Source: Chimonanthus salicifolius (Eukaryota > Streptophyta > Magnoliopsida > Laurales > Calycanthaceae). From it: a DNA stretch of 64,000 bases. The position numbers and the translations under genes were made by a program. Shown here in pieces: positions 12,701 to 24,700 of the stretch. Below the pieces are notes generated by a model, which made no database searches, had not been told where the DNA came from, and worked only from the letters and a program-made list of their open reading frames with translations. The stretch is from positions 46,855,222-46,919,221 of the forward strand of contig CM023540.1 of NCBI GenBank assembly GCA_013350335.1. The letters run 5' to 3'. Numbering within the stretch: the stretch's first letter is position 1; the number at the start of each line of letters is the position of its first letter.

Positions 12701-15700
12701 ACACTTACCAATCCTCTTAGCCTCTCTTCTTGTCTTTTGATCCTTGCTTCCTTCCTTCTTACTCCCTTAATTCTTTAGCCGATTGCGTGCTTGATCAATG
12801 GTGAAAACACCAAGGGCTGGTTTGGCCAAGGAGGTAGGTTTTGAGAGAGGAAAAGAGATGGAAATCTCAAAGTTCTTGAAATGGAATTCGGCCCAATGGT
12901 GGTGTGTATCTTTTGTAAAAACAGCCCTTGAAATCCTCTCCTTACCCTCATGAATGTTGATCTAACCAAGGAGTCCCATGGCTTAACTATGGGACACTTG
13001 GCCTAAGCTTAGACCACCCTTTCATCTCCCCATGTTGGGTCTTGGGTTTCCATTATGAGATGGAAACCCTCCAAGCTCCCAAGGTGATTCCTATCTTAAT
13101 CCATTGAATTCCATGCATGGAAAACTACTCCCCAAGTACCCAACATGTGGGACTTGTCTTTGTGGTGTTTGAGATCAAGGCAACTCCTCACCTCCCACTT
13201 GACTCACTTGAATTAATGGTCTCTTTGGCTTCCAATCAAACTCACCCAACTCATTAGCTCAACTCACCCCATTTAATACCACTCATTTAATGCACTTGAG
13301 TCAACTCCATTGTTTGATTCAAATCCAACTCACTTCAGCCCCAACTCAACATGATTTAACTCAACTCTTTTAGTTCACTTGATGGTCCACTCGATCAACC
13401 TGGTCAACATGGTCAACTTGACCCATTGGGTCCCATTTGAACCTCTTGACCCAATTAGGCGCCATGACCCATCTAAGTGACCATTGTCCATTTAAATGGG
13501 GTTTACCCAATTGCACATAGCTTACCCATTTATCCTACATTGCACTCACATTCCATTCAGCCTAACCCAATTAGAATTGAGCTCATCCAATGGTCAAATA
13601 AGTCTACCATGACCCATTGGGTCCCAATTGGGTCCTTTGACCCAAATAACCATCTTGACCCAATTAGATGCACATTACCCATTTATTTTAATTTGAACCT
13701 TAAAATATGTACATTGGATCTTAATTGAACCATGGGCCCCACAATTTTCTCATCTACGATCATAACCTTCTAATTTACCATTCCAATGGCATTTTTGTAA
13801 ATATTGATATCTTTGAAAATCGGGGTGTTACACCTATGTGCTACAGTCTCTTTTAAAAAATGGCATTTTATGTGCCTGTGTTCTATCTTTGTTCCCAATC
13901 AACAATTCTAGTTGGTCTTCTGATGACTGCTCCAGGTTTGTTCTAAATAAGCTCTTATTGTCATATTGGCATCGTCCGTATGTTACTGGTTACCATTTAA
14001 AGAAATGTTTCATCTAGCATATCAATATTTTTTCATATTATGGCCTTGAGCTCATTCAATTAACTATGTTAGGTTCCCTTTTCCTCTGAAATAAATCATT
14101 CCTATTTAGGGCATTTGAGGTAATTTTTCCCATCATATTTGACTGTTGTAATTTGAATGTACTGGTCATCTAGCAATTTACTTGTTCAGTAGAACTATTA
14201 GAGTTTGACAACCGTTGCTGTTGTAAATGGATCCTCATTATCCATGTAATTGCATACATGCTCAAGGACTTGGACAATAACACTGCTGCCCACCCCAAAA
14301 AAAAAAAGCAGCTTCTCATGCTGCAGAGAACTCTCAAACTTTTTGAACGATTCAAGAAAGTCCATACTACTGTACCCTCTAGTAGCCACTGATGCATATT
14401 TTTGTAGTGTCAAGTCAATTGTCAGAGAAATGCAAAAAAATCCCCCTTCGGTTATTGGAGTTTCCTCTTTCAATCAACATTGTCCTGGAAACTCGCCATA
14501 CTATATTTTTCTCTACTCAAAGTTCAATTCTGTTCTATGCTTGGAAAGGAACTTTATATTAAGAGGATCAATTCTCCATAAACTTGTAATCCCTGTTTTT
14601 AATGGACTTCCACAATTGTTTCCTTAAATGTGATATTTGATTATTTAGAGGCGGAAGATCGCTTAATATCTTCACTAATAAGAAGTATCAGTCCATGCGA
14701 CCAATATTCTGTATTTATCCATACAAACGAACTGATATTGTGGCCTGAAGGCATCAGCCATTTTGTCAACAAAGCATACAGTATTGCTGCTCCGGTATCA
14801 TGTTCTTTGGTAGAATAGAGAAGGAACATTTATGATAGTGGTAATCAGAGTTTGTTCTGTTTAAAGATTAAATGTTGTAAGTCAATCCACAATAATAATC
14901 AGGTATGATGAGACAAGACAAGTGTGGATCTTTCACTTTATATCATGTTTTACTTGAAAATAACACAACATATAGGCATCACAGTAGTTGACCTTAAAAA
15001 GGCATCACCTTTTTTAAATGTTAGAAAGCCTAGGAGAAATTCTTTCCTTTATACTTGTCGTTGGTTGCTAGTTTACTCTTGCTTATGGGTAATTGTTGTT
15101 CTCTACTGCCCACACGTTGGATGAAGTTGTCAATGGCACGCCCACAGAGTGAATTTGTAGAACAGAAACTTTATTCCTATTGAGTTACGAGATTCAACTC
15201 TGTTACAGGAAAGTAATTTTTCAGTTAAGAGTTGTTTTTCTTATTTAAAAATGATATTTGGTAATGATTATTCGTATGTAAGGGTATTGTGGTCTTTAAG
15301 ATATATGATGTAGGACACGAGAGAACCATCTCTCTTAGGATTTCCTATTTTCGCATTATTTTTAATTTAGAATTCTTGTGTCACAAGGAAGCTAGGTCGA
15401 TGGCTTTCCTATTTGATTTACGAGTCTTCTTCTATTTTGATTTCTTATTTTTTCTTATAAATACAATCCATGTAAGAGAGGGACTGACCTCTTGAATTAT
15501 TATGAAATAAAAATTAGATTTGTTTATCTCTTGCCTTCGAGCACATGTTATCTTCTCTTTTCTGCCTTTGTTGCAGACCCATCGTTACTGGCTCATTCCA
15601 GTCTTCATCTCGCCGGATCTTGGGCTTCATCCCAAGAGGAATACACCATCGCACGAGACTGGGCTTCATCCCAGTGCATCGCCGATCTCGTCACTGCTTC

Positions 15701-18700
15701 TCTTGCTTCCGTTCGCTTTCTTGACACTTCTACTGCCTTTCAGAGATGCCTCTGTGACCAGCTAGCAGTCCTTAGCCCAGGTACCCAAATACCTTCATCT
15801 GATTCATCTTCTTCTTCTTCTTCCCTTCGAACTTTCCCCTTCTCTTCTTCCTCTTCCGCTGCCTCCCTATTTCCGCTGCCCTCTTTTTGTTTCCCATTTC
15901 CTTTTTCGAGTTCCTTTCGCATGCCCTAAATAAATCAGTCCCAATTGCCTTCACACGTGCTCGACTTAAGGCCCCCTTCGCACGTGTGACGAGTGTGTTT
16001 AAGTGTGTGACCCGATAATCGTCGGGTTGACTTGATTTGATTTTCATCCCCGCTTCCACTACATTAAGTGGATCAGAGCCAAAGTTTCCTGTATCCAGTG
16101 ACGATTTCCGCTCCTCGTCGGTGATCTGAAAATGAAAAAAAAAAAAAAAAATCTGAAAAAAAAAAGAGGAAAATTTCAGATGGCATCCAACAACAATCAG
16201 TTTGTTACCACCGCCCAGCTCGATACATTTAAAGCTGAGATGAAAGTAGAGATAAAAGAATTGTTCACAGAATTCCGTACAATCATGATCGCAGATTTTG
16301 CTGACAGAAACACCGACAAGAATAAAAAAGAAAAGCCACCACATCGGGAAGATTGGGATGATGAGGACGTTGAGCAACTAGTTCTCAACACCCACCCACC
16401 CACCCAATCCCAATGCACAGAATTCTAGCGCTTCTCGCCGATCTTCTGACAACAACAATTATCGACCAAAGGTTGAACTCCCGTCCTTCAATGGCCTCCT
16501 TCCACATCGAAGAGTTTATGAAATGGATAACAAAGGTCGAGCGTTTCTTTGAATACATGGTTGTTCCTGAAGCAAAGCAAGTTCCATTGGTTGCTTTCAA
16601 ACTCACTGGAGGTGCTTCTTCTTAGTGGGAGCAAACTCAACAGGATAGATCTCGACAAAATTTGGCTCCTGTTCGTACTATGGTTCCGCATGAAGCAGCT
16701 TTTGAAAAGTCGGTATCTGCCTCCTCATTACTCGCAGGTCTTATTCAACAAACCTCAGGACTATTACCAAGGTGCACGTTCTGTTCAAGAATATGTTGAT
16801 GACTTCTATCGCCTTCTCTCTCTCAGTGATCTTCATGAGACGGAAGAGCAAAAGACTTGCCCGTTTTCTACGTAGTCTGAGATGGGATATTTTCCGCGCA
16901 CTTGCTTCCCATTGCCACTACGCCTTAACTATCGCCATCAGTGCCGCTTTAAATGTCGAAGAATTCACTGATGACCCTCCCCCACCAACCCAATCCACTA
17001 GCCATCCCACCTCATCCCACCCCTCATACGCCTCTGTCCCTCCCCAATACCAACCAGAACTAGTCCCTTCCCAAGTCTCTTATCAGGCATCACAACTACG
17101 ACCTCCGAACCGGCTTCCCCTATACAACAACCCTCCACCTCCTAATAAGCCCAATCCATCATCCTCTTCCTCTTCCTCTTCCTCTTCCAATCCCTACACC
17201 CGTCCTAACCTCCCCAAGTGCTTTAAGTGCGGCCGTCCCGGGCACCGTTCTCATGAATGCCGCAGCAATGTGGCGCTTGTCACACCCAACACTCAACATG
17301 ATGCGGATGATGATGCAATTGAGAATATTGAAGCTGATCCTCCTCCTACATATGGCACTCAAGAGGGAACATGTCTCCTGTGTATTCGCACCTCCTCTCC
17401 TACTTCCTTGGAGCCGCCATCTCCGCGCCATCATCTCTTTCGCGCTTCGTGCACAGTTCATGACCTCCCTTACCTCTTAGCCATTGACAGTGGTTGTGAA
17501 GACAATTTGGTTTCCCAATCCTTGGTCGACAGGTTGTAGCTCCCTGTCCAGAAACTTCCTACACCGCACCCTGCTTGTTGGATCGATGATGCTTATAGCA
17601 AGGCGATTACTTTCCAGTGTGAAGTCCACTTCTCCATTGGGAACTATATGGATTCTACTTTGTTCGATGTGATCGACATCGATATGTGCGACTTGATATT
17701 TGGACGCCCTTGGCAATTTGATGTTTGCGCCTTACATGACAGCCACTATAACACCTACACCTTCAAGAAGGATGGTTTTACGTTTGTTCTTGCCTCCTCC
17801 CCGCCTACTGCACTATGTGATTCGTCTTCTACCAGCCCAGTTCCTGATGCCAGAGTTGATGCAGATGAGAGTGACCCTGATGAACTCGAGGACGAGTTTT
17901 TTTTAAGACCGGGGGACTGATGTAGGACACGAGAGACCCATCTCTCTTAGGATTTCCTACTTTTCGCATTATTTTTAATTTAGAATTCTTGTGTCATAAG
18001 GAAGCTAGGTCGGTAGCTTTCCTATTTGATTTAGGAGTCCTCTTCTATTTTGATTTCTTAATTTTTCTTATAAATACAATGCATGTAAGAGAGGGACTGA
18101 CCTCTTGAATTATTATCAAATAAAAATTAGATTTGTTTATCCCTTGCCTTCGAGCACAGGTTATCTTCTCTTTTTTACCTTTGTTGCAGACCCATCGTTA
18201 CTGGCTCGTTCCAGTCTTCATCTCGCCGGATCTTGGGCTTCATCCCAAGAGGAATACACCATCGCACGAGACTGGGCTTCATCCCAGTGCATCGCCGATC
18301 TCGTCACTGCTTCTCTTGCTTCCGTTCGCTTTCTTGACACTTCTACTGCCTTTCAGAGATGCCTTTGTGACCAGCTAGTAGTCCTTAGCCCAGGTACCCA
18401 AATACCTTCATCTGATTCATCTTCTTCTTCTTCTTCCCTTCGAACTCTCCCCTTCTCTTCTTCCTCTTCCGCTGCCTCCCTATTTCCGCTGCCCTCTTTT
18501 TGTTTCCCATTTCCTTTTTCGAGTTCCTTTCGCATGCCCTAAATAAATCAGTCCCAATTGCCTTCACACTGTGCTCGACTTAAAGGCCCCCTTCGCACGT
18601 GTGACGAGTGTGTTTAAGTGTGTGACCCGATAATCGTCGGGTTGACTTGATTTGATTTTCATCCCCGCTTCCGCTACATTAATATATGTGAAAATATTAT

Positions 18701-21700
18701 GTATGTGCTGGTTCTCTATGGAAACGACTCTATTTATGTGTTTGCATGTGTTGATTCTACTAGAGCAAATGCAATTATTTGAGGACATACTTCTAATGGT
18801 GTTACATACTTGATACTCAGATGACTGTCACTTGGACCAGTGGATATAGTATTTCTGAGGCAGATCCTTTTGTTGAATGGGGTCCACAAAGAGGACCTCA
18901 AATGCAGAGTCCAGCTGGGACGTTGACCATCAGTCGTGGCAGCATGTGTGGTAAGTTCTTATTCTGTCTTTGATTGCTTTTATAGAAAATTGTTTATTCT
19001 GAAAAGATACAAAATACTAGGATGTGCAAGTTCGTTCATCTTTAGGTCACATTTATCCAAAAACATTAAATTAAATTGATAAAAAACACTGCTTGAAATA
19101 TGCATCAACCTGTTTACACAAAGCCCAGATTCCATGGCACCCCCCACAAGCAGATACCTTTAAATTTAATGTTGATGGGGGCTACCAGAGGAAAACCAGG
19201 TCCGACCGGTATAGGGGGCGTGTTGCGTGACTAGCATGGAATAACGTTGGTAGTTTTCTCGGAATCCATAGGACGGAGAGATTCTAACGAGGCAGAACTT
19301 ATTAGTATTAGGAAAGCGCTGACCATCTGGTCTTCAATGGGAAGGGGTAATCTGATCATTGAAGGGGACTTTACAAATTCAATAAAGTGGGCGGCAAGGT
19401 TAAAAAGACCTCCATGGAAATTGATCACAATAGTAAGAGAAATTAGAGCATTATGTTCAGGAAGGGAGATCTCCTTCATGGCGATTAGAAGATATGCAAA
19501 CGGGATCGCTGATTTTTTTGCCAAAAACAGGGTGGATTCTAGTATTACTGGCATTTTTTTATCTATGAGATCTTTTTGGAGATGGAGATTTTTGCTTTTA
19601 TTCGAGGACATTATTTGTACTTTTGCTCTTTTCACTTTGGCTATCTGGGGGTTTATGTCTCTTAGACCCTTTGATACCCTCATTTGTATCTTTTCATCAT
19701 TAATATAATTATTCTATTTGTAATTGGGAGGGTTGTTTTGTTCTAAGGCGTGGCCTCTCAGTCATCCTTATATGTACATTCTTCTCTTTTTTAATATAAT
19801 ACGTTACCTTTCAAAAAAAAAAAATTATTCTATTTGTCACCGCTCAAAAAAAAAGTTCCAAAGACATTCAATCAAACCCATCCTTAATAAATTGGCAAGT
19901 ATCTGATTGTTACTTGGACTGTATTCTATATGATAATTTGGAAACTCAACTAAATACAATCCTCCTATGGATTATAAAAAATATACACTAGCAAAAAGTG
20001 TAATCCTTCGATACTCTCCCTCAAGCTAGTGTGAAGATATCAAATCAATCCTAGCTTGCCTAGTCACTCTTGAAGTTGTGATCTTAAACAACTTTGGTTG
20101 GCATATAAGTCAAATGAACAACTTTGGCTAGCTTACCTACTTACCTTTTTCTTTTCTTGCCTTTCTTTTTCTCTTTGTTCTATTCCTTCTAGACCATTTA
20201 CATTTATTGTATGTATTTTTTTTCTATATTAACATAAATCTTACTATTGCTACTCAAAAAAGAAAAACATTATGAATCCAAAAGGGCAGGTTAACCATGT
20301 CTTGTATATTTTCACTAGATGGTAATATTTCTGCTTCAAAAAGGGGAATTCATTCTATATAATATAGAGATACTGATCTGAAGTTATATGTTGTAGAGAT
20401 GATAGTGTTTACTTGTTGTAAATAATTAACAATCAATATTTTGGGAATTGTGATTTATCTTCAGTTCAGAGGACTTGTTCATACATGTTCTTTTTCTATC
20501 CTTTATCTCCCACTTATTGTATGTAAAAGAATTTGTAAAATTTTAAAGGTTTGTTTGATGGTAACACATGCTTGTAGACTAACTTTAAAATATTCTATTC
20601 TTTCTGTTCTTTTGGGATTATGTTATTTTTGTTATTCTTATGTTCTTTGATTTACTCATCATTCATACATTTTTCTTATTGTTTAGTTATTGCACTAACA
20701 TGTGTTTTTTTGGAGGAGAAGGTGTCTATCCCGAATCATTATGCAAAATTGAACCGTGTAGGAGATCTTTTTGCCAATTGATGCTTCATCTACATCAAAA
20801 TCTAAGAAAATGGGATTAGAGGTTTCTGTCTTACTTGGAATGGACATAATAAAACTACTTCCACTTTTGTACTGCTGCTAGCCTGAATTTAAATTGGATC
20901 AAAGTTGCATTCACCACTGGATCGATTGTCTTTGTCACACTGAGATTCAAATTATTTCGTTTTGTGGTGATGATTACTTTGCCCACCTGTTTGTTGCTCT
21001 CACACAGTGATATTTGGGCCAGTCAAATGAATTGTTCGCCATACAAAATAGATGCTTCAAGTTTCCATGAGTTTATCTTAGTTAATTATTTACAATTTTA
21101 TTTCCAAGAATCTATTGCTTGCGATAGACAGCTCCAGCCTGGATTTTAAATTATTACAACTCTTTCTTGATATCCTTGTGCAGGTTCACCAGCACGAACA
21201 GTGGGGTGGCGTGACCCTGGTTTCATACACACAAGTTTTCTGAAAGATTTGTGGCCTAATTCATTGTATGTATGGTTCCTTCGATCATGTCATTTAAATT
21301 GAATAGGGTTATGATGGTTTCATAAGTTAACATTGACAAAATAGGATGGTGAAGCATAGAATAATTTTCTTTGGAAATAATAAATTTTGACTAAATTAAC
21401 TATATCCAATAAATGTTGAACTGTTAAGGGCTTATTTGACTACCCTTTGGAGAATGGTATGTAGGTTTGGAACGTAATGCCCCGCCCTTTTTCACTCGCT
21501 TCTTCCTGTAAATCAGAGTCTATTTTTTTTTTTTTTTTATAAAACGAAGAGTGATAGAGAGCGGGACGTCACGATGTGGGCTAAGTCCGAACTTCTAAAG
21601 TCCGACCCTTAACTGACCAATCCTATGTGTGTATGGATTCAGTCCAAGAAAATAGTTCACACATAGCAATATAAACATGCGGAAACATAACAGAACACAG

Positions 21701-24700
21701 TTCTGTTCCATTCAGATAGCAAAGTACGTTAAGTCCTTAATCATCATTATCATAACACAATTATCCAATAAAACATCCAACCATAACAAATTCATCTAAG
21801 TTATTACAATCCGAAATCTAGATACTCAAAATACAAGCCCGTGAGTATCTTAAACAAAATATAAACTATAATCCTCCAAGCTCCTATGCCTGGCCCGTTT
21901 GACGTTCATCGTTCTCCTTGTTTCATGTATCATCAACTAGGGTAGAAGTAGGGCGCTAGTACAACGCGCCCAGTAGGTATTCCAATTAGGGTTAACACAT
22001 GGGTTAGTACCAAAAATCTAGATATAATAAATATATCAAATTCTGTATAATAAATCATACTATACTTATAAAACATCGTATCCAAAACAGTGTATGATAA
22101 TAGAGATCCAATCATATTGATAAAAACCAGAAACCTTGCATGATAATAAAAGTTATAATCATGCCGATTCAATGCCATGCCATGCTATCATATGCAATGA
22201 ATCCCACCCATCACAAACTCATAGTATCCTCTTGATGGGATTCTCATCATCAAGGTATCCTTCCACGAGTGTTTTACGGACGCCCCGACGGAGTGTGGAT
22301 CTCCGGATATATATAGTATCCTCTTGATGGAATGCTCATCATCAAGGTCTTCATACATAGTATCCTCTTGATGGGATTTTCATCATCAAGGTATTCATAC
22401 TTAGTATCTGCTCGATGGAATTCTCATCATCAAGGTATCGCTCCACGAGTGTTTTACGGACGCCCCGACGGAGTGTGGGTCCCCGGTTACCTGTCATCCC
22501 TTCCATGCCATGCATGAGATGCAAATACCACATGCTATGCAATTATACAAAATCATAGCATTTGAAAGCTCATATTTAAAACACATGCTATTTTATCAAA
22601 TAAATATAGCATATAAAATCACCATTTTAAACATATCCTTTGCAATATAAATTCATCAAATCAAAATAAAAACAATGTACAAAAACCCATGGTTTCAAAG
22701 AGGTGGAATCCTACCAAAGACCGCTACGTGTCCTTCCGTCTTTCGTCCGGTAACCGCTCACGATCGTAAACACCTTGTGAGTTCCCGTTACCTTATAATG
22801 CAATAAACAATCAAAACCAAGTCCCACTTGATTTACAATATTTTAAGTCCTTAAACCAATCCCCATTGTTTATCATTTTCACACTTATTTACCAAATTGC
22901 TGTTGGTCTACTCTTTATTTAATATTTCATTCATTTAATTCAACATACGTAACCCTATGTTCATCAAAACAATACCCATGGGGTTTGGCCACACACCATG
23001 GCCAAACCCATGGTCCCTTATTTTCACTTAATTACCAAAATGTCATCCATGGCTATCATTCCATTATTCTCATATTTACAACATTGCCATTACTTTAGGT
23101 TTATGTCCAAAACCCATCCATAATATTAATACATAAACTTAATATATCCATAATTGGTTCCTTAGTCCCAACATGATTCATCAAATATTTCCCACGTGGT
23201 TCGGCCATACACCATGGCCAAACCCATGGTCCTTTATTCTTACTTAATTACCAACATGCCATTATACCTAATAACATGACCAATAACGTAACTTATGAAC
23301 ATAAGTCTATATGTAATTAAATCCCTCATTACCTTAAACATGCATAACCACTCTAAGTGTCCCTTAAAATATTCCAACACATGGTCCATCAAATAATTCA
23401 CGGGGTTCGACCATAAACCATGGCCGAACCCTATGTCTATTATTTTGATCTATTTACAATTTTGCCATCACCTTAAATTTTGGTTCCAAACATAAGTCCA
23501 TTCACTTATACATTATATACATGAATCCTCCAATAATCCACAACCATGGAACCATAAATAAAACCTTCTATTCCTTTAACCATATTAGGTCCATCAAAGA
23601 CCCATAAAATTTGGTTCATCCTTCTAAATTCATTTAATAATAATAAATTCATAATTGGACCAAAAACTTGATTCATGGGGTTCGGCCAAACACCATGGCC
23701 GAACCCTATGATGTAAATTTTCCAATTATATTAATTTCCACACTTGGATCCATAAAACCCATATGATCCCTTAGTTGGTCAATGGGGTTTGGCCATACAC
23801 CTTGGCCGAACCCTATGGTGTATAATTTCCAATTATGGCAACTTCCATATTTGAATCCATAATTCAAGTTGCTTAATATAATACTTACCCTTAGATCCTT
23901 TATAAATTAATTCAACTTCCATAAATAAAAGCTTCCTAATTTAGCAATCCTCCAACTATACTTGGATAGTTTCCAAATTTAGATTCCATAATTAGAAAGT
24001 TCTTAAATTAAAAGTTTATAATTTAGTTTCCACCTTCCAAAAATAGAAACTTTCCCATTTTAACATTCATGCTTCCATAATTAGATACTTTCCAAGTTTA
24101 GCATCCATGCTTCCATAATTAAACACTTTCTAAGTTTAGCATCCATGCTTCCATAATTAAATGCTTCCATAATTAAACACTTTCCAAGTTTAGCATCCAT
24201 GCTTCCATAATTAAACACTTTCCAAGTTTAGTAACATCATCCATTTAATCAATCAACATTCATCTATGATCCTCAATCATTTAAATCCAATAGAATTATT
24301 AATACATCTCCATGGGGTTCGGCCATACACCATGGCCGAACCCTATGGTTCAACCCTTTTTATTAAACCATTTAAACCCATATTTTTCCTTATTAAAATA
24401 TCCATAAATTATAAGCAACCTCCTTCCATGGGGTTCGGCCCTTCACCATGGCCGAACCCTATGGTTTATCCCATTCTCTTAAACCATCTAAACTCATAAA
24501 TCAAACCATGTCTCTCCATGGTTTCCATTCAAAATTAAAACACAATTAACCTTTCCCATTACTTTAAATCCATTAAAATTTATTAATAACCTTTCCATGG
24601 CATGGCCGAACCCTATGGTTCATCTTATTCCATAATTAAACCATGCTTTTCCGGGGTTCGGCCATACACCATGGCCGAACCCTATGGTTCCTTATTTCAT

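Larger units (their letters stand above)
10354..13832. mobile_element. Solo LTR A (3,479 bp) with target duplication CCTAT
   Basis: Begins TGTAACTCCCCGCCC and ends CGGGGTGTTACA, an imperfect inverted repeat. Direct repeats CCTAT stand immediately outside (10349-10353 and 13833-13837). No internal domain, primer-binding site or second LTR is present, so this is a solo LTR. It is related to LTR B: both share the opening block, an AAGTCCGACCCTTAACTG motif, a CTTGATG...CATCAAG dyad cluster and many GGTTCGGCCAT hairpins. The orientation of the parent element is not certain. Confidence 0.93.
15306..18681 (+). mobile_element. LTR element with gag and protease only (TR-GAG type), 3,376 bp
   Basis: LTR 1 is 15306-16066 and LTR 2 is 17918-18681. 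Both begin TGATGTAGGACACGAG and end CTACATTA, close to a TGATGTAG/CTACATCA inverted pair. The direct repeat ATATA flanks the element (15301-15305 and 18682-18686). A primer-binding site like GTGGATCAGAGCC follows LTR 1, and a purine-rich GACCGGGGGACTGA end precedes LTR 2. About 20 differences were counted by eye between the LTRs, so the insertion is not very recent. The 1.85-kb interior codes only for gag and a retropepsin-like protease; no reverse transcriptase, RNase H or integrase is seen. Such an element would need enzymes from a partner. Confidence 0.92.

Noticed and set aside
15492..15929. 145-codon Ser-rich frame, found again at 18105-18542
   Set aside because: It lies wholly in the two LTRs of the gag-protease element, and the duplication is the LTR pair, not a gene family.
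15772..16377. 201-codon minus-strand frame, the second longest in the window
   Set aside because: It is antisense to the LTR and gag start, and Lys/Glu-rich because of the TCTTCTTC tract; no domain.
18821..18823. ATG at the start of the second exon as a translation start
   Set aside because: The preceding exon ends in frame with SWNE as in relatives, and the ATG directly follows a 3' splice site.
22228..22480. Regular dyads in LTR B as a CRISPR array
   Set aside because: Spacing is irregular, spacers are not unique fixed-length units, and the window is a plant nuclear genome.
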